A DNA stretch of 64,000 nucleotides, taken from Sphingomonadaceae bacterium 3R27E2-A. Its GTDB lineage: Bacteria > Pseudomonadota > Alphaproteobacteria > Sphingomonadales > Sphingomonadaceae. The position numbers and the translations under genes are program-made. The DNA lies in NCBI GenBank assembly GCA_005503165.1, contig SCNT01000011.1, forward strand, positions 56,527 through 120,526, given 5' to 3'. The notes beneath the pieces are model-generated. The model saw only the letters and a list, made by a program, of their open reading frames with translations, was not told where the DNA came from and did not search any database. This document shows, one piece after another, positions 45,405-53,022 of this stretch (the first letter of the stretch is position 1; every line of letters starts with the position of its first letter).

Positions 45405-46397
45405 ATGGAATTTCTGACCGCAGACTGGCTGGGCACCCCGGCCTGGTTCTGGCTGGCCTTCATCGGGCTGGTCATCATCCTCACCGCCTTCGACCTCGGC
45501 TTCCTGAACAAGGAAGACAAGGAGATGGGGATCGGCGAGAGCCTCAAGCTCTCCGCCTTCTACATCGGCATCGCGCTCGCCTTCGGCGCGTGGGTATGGG
45601 CCGCCAAGGGCGGCGAGGCGGGCCTGCAATATTATACCGGCTTCTTCATCGAGAAGGCGCTGTCGATCGACAATATCTTCGTGATCTCGCTGATCTTCAG
45701 CAGCTTTGCGATCCCACCGCGCTACCAGTATCGCGCCCTGCTGTGGGGCATTATCGCGGTGATCGTGCTGCGCGGCATCATGATCGCGGGCGGCGCGGCG
45801 CTGGTCACCGAATATGGCTGGATCCTCTACATTTTCGCGGCCTTCCTGATCTTCACCGGCGTGAAGATGCTGTTCGCGAAGGACGACGCGCCGATGGACA
45901 TCAAGGGCAATCCCGCGGTGAAGTGGCTTTCGCGCCATATCCCGCTGACGCACGAACTCCACGGCGAGAAATTCTTCGTGAAGGTGCCCGACGGCAAGAC
46001 GGGCAAGCTCGTGCGCGCGGCGACGCCCCTGTTCCTCGCGCTGGTCGTCATCAACCTCGCCGACCTGATCTTCGCGGTCGACAGCGTGCCGGCGATCTTC
46101 GCGATCACCACCGACACGTTCATCGTCTACACCTCGAACATCATGGCGATCCTCGGCCTGCGCGCGCTCTACTTCGCGCTGTCGGCGATGGTGCACCGGT
46201 TCCACTACCTCAAATATGCACTCGCGCTGGTGCTGGTGTTCATCGGGTCGAAGATCTTCGTCGCCGACTTCGTGATGGACGGCGGCAAGTTCCCGCCGCT
46301 GATCAGCCTGGGCGTCACCGTGGCATTGATCGCGGGCGGCGTGATCTGGTCACTGGTCAAGACCCGCGGCGAGGCGCAGGTTATCGAGCACAAGTGA
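45405..46397 (+). CDS. TerC family integral membrane protein (Alx-like)
   Basis: A 330-residue inner membrane protein with eight or more helices. Diagnostic TerC elements: FDLGFLNKEDKE near residue 30, the acidic membrane motif GFFIEKALSIDNIFVISLIF, and in the second half NLADLIFAVDSVPAIFAITTDTFIVYTSNIMAILGLRALYF. TerC proteins such as Alx are linked to manganese export and to metal loading of exported proteins, so a manganese role is likely. The central loop (AKDDAPMDIKGNPAVKWLSRHIPLTHELHGEKFFV) is as in Alx. A ribosome site (CAGGGATAAAAAG) precedes the ATG. Confidence 0.93.
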   Translation: MEFLTADWLGTPAWFWLAFIGLVIILTAFDLGFLNKEDKEMGIGESLKLSAFYIGIALAFGAWVWAAKGGEAGLQYYTGFFIEKALSIDNIFVISLIFSSFAIPPRYQYRALLWGIIAVIVLRGIMIAGGAALVTEYGWILYIFAAFLIFTGVKMLFAKDDAPMDIKGNPAVKWLSRHIPLTHELHGEKFFVKVPDGKTGKLVRAATPLFLALVVINLADLIFAVDSVPAIFAITTDTFIVYTSNIMAILGLRALYFALSAMVHRFHYLKYALALVLVFIGSKIFVADFVMDGGKFPPLISLGVTVALIAGGVIWSLVKTRGEAQVIEHK

Positions 46398-46403
46398 GAA
46401 GAC

Positions 46404-46441
46404 GGCGCGCCTATATCCCCAAACGGAGATATGGGCGCGCC
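46404..46441 (+). terminator. Hairpin after terC, probable terminator
   Basis: GGCGCGCCTATATC pairs with GATATGGGCGCGCC (one wobble) around a ten-base loop, starting seven bases after the terC stop codon. It is very stable but lacks a T-run, so its role as terminator is likely rather than certain. Confidence 0.6.
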
Positions 46442-46521
46442 GGTTCGCGACCTGAATGCGGCGTCATCGGCCCTGCTGCGTTGCCGAGACGACGGGTATC
46501 GGGCGGTTGCGGCCGCCCTAA

Positions 46522-46724
46522 TCCTCCCTGTCGCGCGGCGATGGGGAGGGGGACAGTTTGGGGTCGTCCGGTCCCCCGGACCGGACTTGGATTGCCGGGG
46601 GCAATCCAACCCCAAACTCGAAGCATGGTGGAGGGGCGGCCGCCTGGAACCTGGGCTTGGGGCATCGGCCCCTCCACCGCCCTTCGGGCGGTCCCCCTCC
46701 CCACGGCTTCGCCGCAGGGAGGAT
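46522..46724. repeat. Palindromic repeat, family A, copy 5, carrying a nested second palindrome
   Basis: The outer arms are those of family A (TCCTCCCTGTCGCGCGGCGA on the left, CGGCTTCGCCGCAGGGAGGA on the right). The left half is interrupted after GGGGAGGGGGA by a block flanked by TTTGGGGT and ACCCCAAA. That block itself contains GTCCGGTCCCCCGGACCGGA and GGATTGCCGGGGGCAATCC. The right half is nearly identical to the half copy at 25.4 kb. This and the terC hairpin fill the 385-base gap, which holds no gene. Confidence 0.88.
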
Positions 46725-46782
46725 CAGGATCGTCTTGTCGCCACCCCGAAGCCGATATGGCTCCGAGACCGTGTCGCCGCCC

Positions 46783-47082
46783 TCAGACCGCCAGCAGCAG
46801 CGTGTCGTCCGCGTGCGGCGCGGCGGCCTCGAACGAGGGCAGCGGTTCGAATTCAGCCTCCTGAAGTTCGGTCACCGCCAGCCCGTCGAGCTTGTAGTGG
46901 CCGAGTTTCCAGTCGTCGGGCGAGCGCCAGTTCTTGCTGAGGTTGAGCGCGCTGACGAACAGGTCGCCGCGGCGCTCGAACATCTGGTGCGGCGCGAGCT
47001 GCATGACATTGCCGTTATATTGCGCGGTGACCATACGGCGGCGTGCGATGGCTTCCATGAGCTTGAGGCGGGTATCGTTCAT
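46783..47082 (-). CDS. Small WYL-like domain protein
   Basis: A 99-residue cytoplasmic protein. MEAIARRRMVTAQYNGNVMQLAPHQMFERRGDLFVSALNLSKNWRSPDDWKLGHYKLDGLAVTEL follows the pattern of a WYL domain core: a helix with ARRR, a Y-G turn, a PH motif, a strand, then a KLDG-L segment. WYL domains bind nucleic acids or nucleotide ligands and often regulate defence or stress genes. Here the domain stands alone without a DNA-binding partner. The assignment is by pattern only. GAGGCG precedes the ATG. Confidence 0.62.
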   Translation of the reverse strand: MNDTRLKLMEAIARRRMVTAQYNGNVMQLAPHQMFERRGDLFVSALNLSKNWRSPDDWKLGHYKLDGLAVTELQEAEFEPLPSFEAAAPHADDTLLLAV

Positions 47083-47203
47083 CGTGCCGCGCCTCGGGGG
47101 AGAAAGGCGATTCTTGTTGTGCATCGCACCATAATGCACGCGTTTTGTGAACGTTCAAGGTCAGAATCGACAAAACTGGGGGATTGGCGGCGGGGTGCCT
47201 GGC

Positions 47204-48772
47204 CTAGGTGGCGCCGGTTTTGACCTTCAGGCTGGCAAGCACCGCCTCCGCCGCGAGCCGCCCGGTCTGTGCGCCGCCGTTCATATATCCGGGGAAGGCA
47301 TCGGACAGATGCTCGCCCGCGAAGACGATCGGCCCGGCTACCGCCTGCTGCGTTGTCTCGCCATCCTCCTCGAGCCAGAAATGCGGGGCGAAGCGCGTGA
47401 GCTGGCCGGGCTTGAAGGTCGAATAGGCGCCGCGCGAAAACGGATCTTTGACCCAGGCGGTACGGCGCAGGCTGCGCGCTTCCAGGCCGGGCACGGCGGC
47501 AGCGACCGCTGCTTCGGCCCGCCTCAGGGTGTCTTCGGGCTCGGCGGTGTACAGCGCATCGACCTGGTCGCCGCCGAAGAACCAGGTGAGCACCCCGGCG
47601 GCGCCCGGCTGCCCCGAACTCGCGTCCCAGAATTCCGAGAAGATGCCCGGCCCCTTGCTGTCTACCGCCCAGGCGGCGCCCGCGGGGCCGGTCTTTTCCT
47701 CCCACACTCGCGTCGCGTAACCGGCGTTGATCTTGTCGTTGCGGCCGCTGTCGATCTCGGCGACCAGCGCGGCCCACTCCTTGGGCAGCAGCCCGCCATA
47801 GTCGATCGTGCGCATCAGCGGCGCGGGCACGGTGACGATGATACGGTCGACGCGGTCGGCCTTGCCATTGGCGAATTTGAGGTCGAGCGCGTCGCCGGCC
47901 TTGGCGATCGACGCGAGCGCGTGGCCGGTCGAGATTTTCGCGATCAGCGGTTCGGACAGCGCCTTCACGACGCTCGACGAACCGCCGGTGAGGATGAAGC
48001 GCTCGTCGCTGAGCGAAATCAGTTCGGCCTGCTTGCCGTCGACGACGGGCAGGTTGAAGAGCAGTTCGATCGCCGAAGCCTCGCCCGGTTCGGCGCCGAA
48101 TTCGGTGCGGATCGTCGCCTCGAGCAACGCGCGTACATGTGGTTTCATCAGCGCGGCATATTGGTCGAGATAGGCAGTGACCGACATGGCGTCGAGTTTC
48201 GGCGCCACCGCGTCATAATCGGCGTCGAGCGCCTCGGCATCCTTGGCGATTTGCGCGGCGATAGCGCGCATATCCTCGATCAGTTCGGTATCGCCGAGCA
48301 GGCGGCCGTCCGCGACATAGCGGCTGTGCGCCGCCATCGGCTTGCGGTCGATCAGCGCGATGCCGAAGCGCTTGGCGAGCGCGAGCATGTCGTCGTGATC
48401 GGTATTGATCAGGTTGCCGCCGTCCTCGATATTGAGCCCCTTTTCGGGCAGGTTGTTCGCGGTCAGCACGCGCCCGCCGAGCCGTCCGCGCGCCTCGTAA
48501 AGATGCGCCTCGACCCCCGCGGCGGTCAGTGCGTCGAGCGCGACGAGTCCCGCGAGCCCGCCGCCGATGATCGCGACGCGGGAGCCCGCCTTGTCGGAGG
48601 ACGGCGCGAAGCAGCCGGCGAGCGGCAGCGCCGCCGTCGCGCCGAGCGCAGCGAGAACACGGCGGCGGGTGATGCCCCCGGGCAGCAGGATCGGCGGTTC
48701 GGCGCCTTCGTCGGCCAGATTGGCGCGCCGCGCCGCGTTGAGCAGCCCCCACAATGGCCCCGAACCCCTCAT
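47204..48772 (-). CDS. Flavin-containing amine oxidase, exported by the Tat route
   Basis: A 522-residue FAD enzyme. The N-terminus has a twin-arginine type signal (ITRRRVLAALGATAALPLAGC), and the LAGC could also be a lipobox. The dinucleotide motif VAIIGGGLAGLVALDALTAAG is followed by EARGRLGGRVLT and, at the C-terminus, IVFAGEHLSDAFPGYMNGGAQTGRLAAEAVL, the FAD-binding end typical of monoamine and polyamine oxidases. It likely oxidises an amine, releasing aldehyde, ammonia and hydrogen peroxide, outside the cytoplasm. AGGGAGGCG stands before the ATG. Confidence 0.9.
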   Translation of the reverse strand: MRGSGPLWGLLNAARRANLADEGAEPPILLPGGITRRRVLAALGATAALPLAGCFAPSSDKAGSRVAIIGGGLAGLVALDALTAAGVEAHLYEARGRLGGRVLTANNLPEKGLNIEDGGNLINTDHDDMLALAKRFGIALIDRKPMAAHSRYVADGRLLGDTELIEDMRAIAAQIAKDAEALDADYDAVAPKLDAMSVTAYLDQYAALMKPHVRALLEATIRTEFGAEPGEASAIELLFNLPVVDGKQAELISLSDERFILTGGSSSVVKALSEPLIAKISTGHALASIAKAGDALDLKFANGKADRVDRIIVTVPAPLMRTIDYGGLLPKEWAALVAEIDSGRNDKINAGYATRVWEEKTGPAGAAWAVDSKGPGIFSEFWDASSGQPGAAGVLTWFFGGDQVDALYTAEPEDTLRRAEAAVAAAVPGLEARSLRRTAWVKDPFSRGAYSTFKPGQLTRFAPHFWLEEDGETTQQAVAGPIVFAGEHLSDAFPGYMNGGAQTGRLAAEAVLASLKVKTGAT

Positions 48773-48828
48773 AACTCGCCTCCCTGTTGGCGCGCCCAAG
48801 CGGAAGTTAGCATGTTCCGGGCTGGTCG

Positions 48829-49698
48829 CTAACCCCGCTTGGTGCGGTAGTCGATGCGGATCCGGACCCAGCTGCCGACGAGCGACTTGCCGCCGACGCG
48901 GGGCGGCCGGACGCGGAACTGCCAGGCGGCGGCTAGCACGGCGCGGTTGATCTGCGCGCCGTTCGGATATTCGTCGAGCCCGACGCAATCCTCGACGCGG
49001 TAGTCGGGGGCGGTACGGCAGGCGATCAGCCCCCAGCCGGGGCCGCCGGCGGTCGACAGATAACCGCGCAGCTCGCCGTCGGTCGGCTCGCGGTACCAGG
49101 CGGCGGCGTAGAGCGGCTCGCCATTCGGCGCGGTGCCGACGCGCTCGGTGTCGCCAGAGCTTCGCGAACCGCCCTTGTTGGGGGGGCCATAGGTTTGGCC
49201 GTTCGGGGGCCGGACGCCGATCTTCGGGGGCGAAGGCGGCTGCGGCGGTGCGTTGGGGGTCGCGACGGGCGGCGGCGGCGGGACCGGCGCGGGCAGCTGC
49301 TCGGCGGGTTGCGGCTGGACGGGCTGTTCGGGGGCCGGCTGCTCGGGTGCGGTCTGCGCTTCGTTCTGCGCCTGCTCCCGGCTTTCGGGGGCGGGCGCTT
49401 CCTGCGCGAACTCGGCCGCCTCGAGGCGGACGACGGTGAGCGGCACTTCGACCTTCTCGGGCTCGTCGTCGAGGCCATAGGCGAGCAGCAGGAGCAGCAG
49501 GATCGCCGGAATCAGCAGCGCGAGCGCGATGGCGATCGTGCGCCGGCCCGCGCCGATGCTGAGTTGTTCGCGATAGGGCGTGGCTGGGGAAGGGATTAGC
49601 GGAGCAATCTTCGGTGGCGCCCGCCGGCGAGGGAACCCGGCGCGACGGCGCGGGGATAATGGCGCGGCGGGGCCTTGGCAAGGTGGAGCAGCGCCCAA
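48829..49698 (-). CDS. TonB-like membrane protein with proline-rich linker (start uncertain)
   Basis: The open frame encodes one membrane helix (TIAIALALLIPAILLLLLLAYG), a Pro/Gln/Ala-rich linker of about 90 residues (APEQPAPEQPVQPQPAEQ...VPPPPPVATPN) and a C-terminal domain ending AWQFRVRPPRVGGKSLVGSWVRIRIDY. That ending has the form of a TonB C-terminus, which spans the periplasm and energises outer membrane receptors. No ExbB/ExbD genes are adjacent. The only standard start, a TTG at 49698, lies in the T-run of the aceA terminator and is doubtful. No ATG or GTG occurs before the helix; a rare start such as ACG before PYREQLSIG is possible. Confidence 0.6.
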   Translation of the reverse strand: MGAAPPCQGPAAPLSPRRRAGFPRRRAPPKIAPLIPSPATPYREQLSIGAGRRTIAIALALLIPAILLLLLLAYGLDDEPEKVEVPLTVVRLEAAEFAQEAPAPESREQAQNEAQTAPEQPAPEQPVQPQPAEQLPAPVPPPPPVATPNAPPQPPSPPKIGVRPPNGQTYGPPNKGGSRSSGDTERVGTAPNGEPLYAAAWYREPTDGELRGYLSTAGGPGWGLIACRTAPDYRVEDCVGLDEYPNGAQINRAVLAAAWQFRVRPPRVGGKSLVGSWVRIRIDYRTKRG

Positions 49699-49736
49699 AA
49701 AAATGCCCGTCGGAAACCCCGGGGGGCTTCCGACGG
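49697..49736 (-). terminator. Rho-independent terminator of aceA
   Basis: On the reverse strand CCGTCGGAA pairs with TTCCGACGG around a C/G-rich loop that can itself pair, followed by GCATTTTTTT. A second perfect hairpin, GCTTTCCT-CCCC-AGGAAAGC (49741-49760), lies between it and the aceA stop codon. Confidence 0.88.
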
Positions 49737-49806
49737 ACAGGCTTTCCTCCCCAGGAAAGCTCGGGAGGCGCGGGGTCGGGTCGCCCGCCCCGCGCCAAAC
49801 TGGTTC

Positions 49807-51399
49807 TTACGCGGCGAACTGGTTCATCGTATTGTCCTTGCCCGCGGCCTTGAGCGCTGCTTCGCCGGCAAAATATTCCTTATGGTCGTCGCCGATGTCG
49901 CTTCCGCTCATATTCTGGTGCTTCACGCAGGCGATGCCCTGGCGGATTTCGGCACGCTGGACACCCTTGACGTAGCCCAGCATCGCTTCTTCGCCGAAAT
50001 ATTCCTTGGCGAGGTTGTCGGTCGACAGCGCCGCGGTGTGATAGGTCGGCAGCGTGATGAGGTGGTGGAAGATGCCCGCCCGCTTCGCCGCGTCGCGCTG
50101 GAAGGTGCGGATGCGGTTGTCGGCTTCCTCGCCTAGCGGCGTGGCGTCATAGTCCGCGCTCATCAGCTTGGCGCGGTCATAGGCGCTGACGTCCTTGCCT
50201 TCCTTCTCCCAGGCGTCGAACACCTGCTGGCGGAAGTTGAGCGTCCAGTTGAAGCTCGGCGAATTATTGTAGGCGAGCTTCGCATTGGGGACGACTTCGC
50301 GGATGCGGTCGACCATGCCGGCGATCTGCTCGATGTGCGGCTTTTCGGTCTCGATCCACAGCAGGTCGGCGCCGTTCTGAAGGCTTGCGATGCAGTCCAT
50401 GACGCAGCGATCCTCGCCGGTTCCGGGGCGGAACTGATAGAGGTTCGAGGGCAGGCGCTTCGGGCGCATCAGTTTGCCGTCGCGGTTGATCAGCACGTCG
50501 CCGGGGTTGCCCGCGCCCTCGACCTCTTCGCAATCGAGGAAGCTGTTATACTGGTCGCCGAGGTCGCCGGGCTCCTTCGAGAAGGCGATCTGCTTGGTCA
50601 GGCCCGCGCCAAGGCTGTCGGTCCGCGTCACGATGATGCCGTCCTCGACCCCCAGTTCCATGAAGGCGTAGCGGCACGCGCGGATCTTCGCGATGAAATC
50701 CTCGTGCGGCACGGTGACCTTGCCGTCCTGGTGGCCGCACTGCTTTTCGTCCGAGACCTGGTTCTCGATCTGCAGCGCGCAGGCGCCGGCTTCGATCATC
50801 TTCTTGGCGAGGAGATAGGTCGCCTCGGCATTGCCGAAGCCAGCGTCGATGTCGGCGATGATCGGCACGACGTGCGTTTCATGATTGTCGATCGCGGCCT
50901 GCACCTGCTTCGCCTTGAGCTCGTCGCCCTCGGCGCGCGCGGCGTCGAGGTCGCGGAACAGCATGCCGAGTTCGCGCGCGTCGGCCTGGCGCAGGAAAGT
51001 GTAGATTTCCTCGATCAGCGCCGGAACGCTGGTCTTTTCGTGCATCGACTGGTCGGGGAGCGGGCCGAATTCGCTGCGCAGCGCGGCGATCATCCAGCCA
51101 GAGAGATAGATGTAGCGGCCTTTGACGGTGCCGAAATGCTTCTTGACCGCGATCATCTTCTGCTGCGCGATGAAGCCGTGCCAGCAGCCCAGCGACTGGG
51201 TGTAGTTCGCGGGATCGGCGTCATAGGCGGCCATGTCGGCGCGCATGATGCGCGCGGTGTAGCGGGCGATGTCGAGGCCGGTCTTGAACTTGTTCTGGGC
51301 GCGCATACGAGCGACGCTTTCGCCGCTGATGCCGTCCCACGTGCCGTCATAATCGCGGATGAGGCGGCCTGCCTGCGCCATGTCTTCCTGATAGCCCAT
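49807..51399 (-). CDS. aceA: Isocitrate lyase
   Basis: Splits isocitrate to glyoxylate and succinate, the first step of the glyoxylate bypass for growth on acetate or fatty acids. The 530-residue protein is the longer form found in Pseudomonas and many alphaproteobacteria. The active-site loop is KQCGHQDGKVTVPHEDF, with catalytic Cys at about residue 219, instead of the KKCGH of E. coli. Other family blocks are PIIADIDAGFGNAEATYLLAKKMIEAGA, DGIIVTRTDS and YNNSPSFNW. It ends in two terminator hairpins. It is divergent from an ScfR-type regulator gene, which probably controls it. Malate synthase is not in the window. Confidence 0.96.
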   Translation of the reverse strand: MGYQEDMAQAGRLIRDYDGTWDGISGESVARMRAQNKFKTGLDIARYTARIMRADMAAYDADPANYTQSLGCWHGFIAQQKMIAVKKHFGTVKGRYIYLSGWMIAALRSEFGPLPDQSMHEKTSVPALIEEIYTFLRQADARELGMLFRDLDAARAEGDELKAKQVQAAIDNHETHVVPIIADIDAGFGNAEATYLLAKKMIEAGACALQIENQVSDEKQCGHQDGKVTVPHEDFIAKIRACRYAFMELGVEDGIIVTRTDSLGAGLTKQIAFSKEPGDLGDQYNSFLDCEEVEGAGNPGDVLINRDGKLMRPKRLPSNLYQFRPGTGEDRCVMDCIASLQNGADLLWIETEKPHIEQIAGMVDRIREVVPNAKLAYNNSPSFNWTLNFRQQVFDAWEKEGKDVSAYDRAKLMSADYDATPLGEEADNRIRTFQRDAAKRAGIFHHLITLPTYHTAALSTDNLAKEYFGEEAMLGYVKGVQRAEIRQGIACVKHQNMSGSDIGDDHKEYFAGEAALKAAGKDNTMNQFAA

Positions 51400-51487
51400 G
51401 ATATCGTCCTTTCGGTGCGGCCGGTCGGGGAGAGCGGCCGGGTGATGGGCGAGATATGCCGCCGCGAGCGCCGAAAGTGAAAAGCAT

Positions 51488-51539
51488 TGTAAATATGTTT
51501 TGTGAAATGCCGCAAAAAAGTGTAAATTCAGATGTAAAT
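51488..51539 (+). promoter_or_regulatory. AT-rich divergent promoter region with repeated TGTAAAT motifs
   Basis: Between aceA and the ScfR-type gene the sequence turns AT-rich and contains TGTAAAT at 51488, TGTGAAA at 51501, and TGTAAAT at 51521 and 51533. The last two lie one helical turn plus one base apart. These are candidate binding sites for the neighbouring regulator, controlling both genes. No binding data are implied. Confidence 0.5.
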
Positions 51540-51560
51540 CAGTAAAGAAAGTTACACGTG

Positions 51561-52949
51561 ATGGCGGAGCGGCGGGTGTTTGCGGGGCCGGCGGTGCGCA
51601 AGGTGCGGCGCGAGGCGGGGATGACGCAGGCGGCGATGGCCGAGGCGCTTGCGATATCGCCGAGCTATCTCAACCTGATCGAGCATGGGCAGCGGCCCCT
51701 CAGCGCGACGGTGATCGTGCGGCTGGCCGAGCGGTTCGGCTTCGACGCGGCGAGGCTGCGTGCCGAGGAATTGCCCGGCGGCCTCGCGGGCCTGAGGCGG
51801 CGGCTGGCCGACCCGCGCTTCGCCGACCTCGGCATCGGCGCGCAGGAGGTCGAGGAGTGGGCCCAGGGTTCGCCCGCGACCGCCGCAGCCTTTGCGCGGC
51901 TGTTCGACGCGGCGCCCGACGCGCGCGGCGCAGGCGAGGGCGATGCGCCCGAAGTTGCAGCGGTGCGGCGCGCGATCGAGAAGTGGCGCAACCATTTCGC
52001 CGATCTCGACGCGCGCGCCGAGGAACTGGCCGACGAATTGCGGCTCGCAGGCGGCGACCTCTACGGCACCATCTCGGAGCGTTTGCGCACGCGGCACCAG
52101 CTCGGCATCCGCATATTGCCGTCGGACGTCATGCCCGACCGGCTGCGCTGGCTCGACTGGCACGCGCGGCAGTTGATGCTGAACGAGCTGCTGCGCCCCG
52201 CCTCGCGCACCTTCCAGGCGGCGGCGACGCTGGCGCAGACCGAAGCGAAGGCGGAGATCGACGCGCTGGTCGCGGGCGCCGAGTTTGCCGAGGTAGCGGC
52301 GGCGAGGATGTTCGAGCGGCATTTGATCCATTATTTCGCCGCCGCGCTGATGATGCCCTATGGCCGCTTCCTGCGTGCCTGCGATGCGACGGGATACGAT
52401 CTGCTACTGCTCCAGCGGCGTTTCGGCGCGGGTTATGAGCAGGTGGCGCACCGGCTGACGACGCTGCAGCGCGTCGGCGCGCGCGGATTGCCCTTTTTCA
52501 TGCTGCGCATCGATCGCGCGGGGCAGGGGAGCAAGCGCTATGCGGGGGCAAGCCAGTCACCGCTGGTCGATGGCGATGCGCGCTGCCCGCTGTGGGGATT
52601 GCACGAAGCCTTTGCACGCCCCGGCGAAGTGATCGCCGACCTGGTCGAGCTGGAGGACGGTTCGCGCTGGTTCACCCAGTCGCGCTCGGTCGCCGCGCCC
52701 GGCGCGAGCGGCAGCGGTACGCCCGCGCGCTTTGCCGTGTGCGTCGGGGTCGATGCCAAGGTCGCGGCGCCGCTGATCGCCGCGCGCGGGCTCGACCTGA
52801 TGCGCAGCCCCGCGACGCCCGTCGGTCTGGGTTGTCGCCGCTGCACGCGCACCGGCTGCGTCCAGCGCTCGATGCCGCCGCTGGGCCGCCCGTTGCGCTT
52901 CCGCGAGGGCGAGCGCGGGGTGTCGGCGTTTGATTTCTCCGGCGATTGA
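51561..52949 (+). CDS. XRE-type short-chain fatty acyl transcriptional regulator (ScfR/RamB-like)
   Basis: A 462-residue regulator. The N-terminal helix-turn-helix is FAGPAVRKVRREAGMTQAAMAEALAISPSYLNLIEHGQRPLS (residues 5-46). A middle ImmA/IrrE-like region around TLAQTEAKAEID...FERHLIHYFAAALMMPYGRFL lacks an HEXXH zinc motif, so it has probably lost peptidase activity. The C-terminal domain (LPFFMLRIDRAGQGSKRYAGA..., CPLWGLHEAF, GLGCRRCTRTGCVQRSMPPLG) has the CxRC...C arrangement of the short-chain fatty acyl regulator family. RamB/ScfR proteins control the glyoxylate and methylcitrate pathways. The divergent position next to aceA fits control of isocitrate lyase. Confidence 0.9.
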   Translation: MAERRVFAGPAVRKVRREAGMTQAAMAEALAISPSYLNLIEHGQRPLSATVIVRLAERFGFDAARLRAEELPGGLAGLRRRLADPRFADLGIGAQEVEEWAQGSPATAAAFARLFDAAPDARGAGEGDAPEVAAVRRAIEKWRNHFADLDARAEELADELRLAGGDLYGTISERLRTRHQLGIRILPSDVMPDRLRWLDWHARQLMLNELLRPASRTFQAAATLAQTEAKAEIDALVAGAEFAEVAAARMFERHLIHYFAAALMMPYGRFLRACDATGYDLLLLQRRFGAGYEQVAHRLTTLQRVGARGLPFFMLRIDRAGQGSKRYAGASQSPLVDGDARCPLWGLHEAFARPGEVIADLVELEDGSRWFTQSRSVAAPGASGSGTPARFAVCVGVDAKVAAPLIAARGLDLMRSPATPVGLGCRRCTRTGCVQRSMPPLGRPLRFREGERGVSAFDFSGD

Positions 52950-53022
52950 GGGCGAAGACTCCACAAGCCGCGGCGGTGATGTTAATATGCTGTATTGCGG
53001 TGGATTTTCGGGGGGCTCGGCC

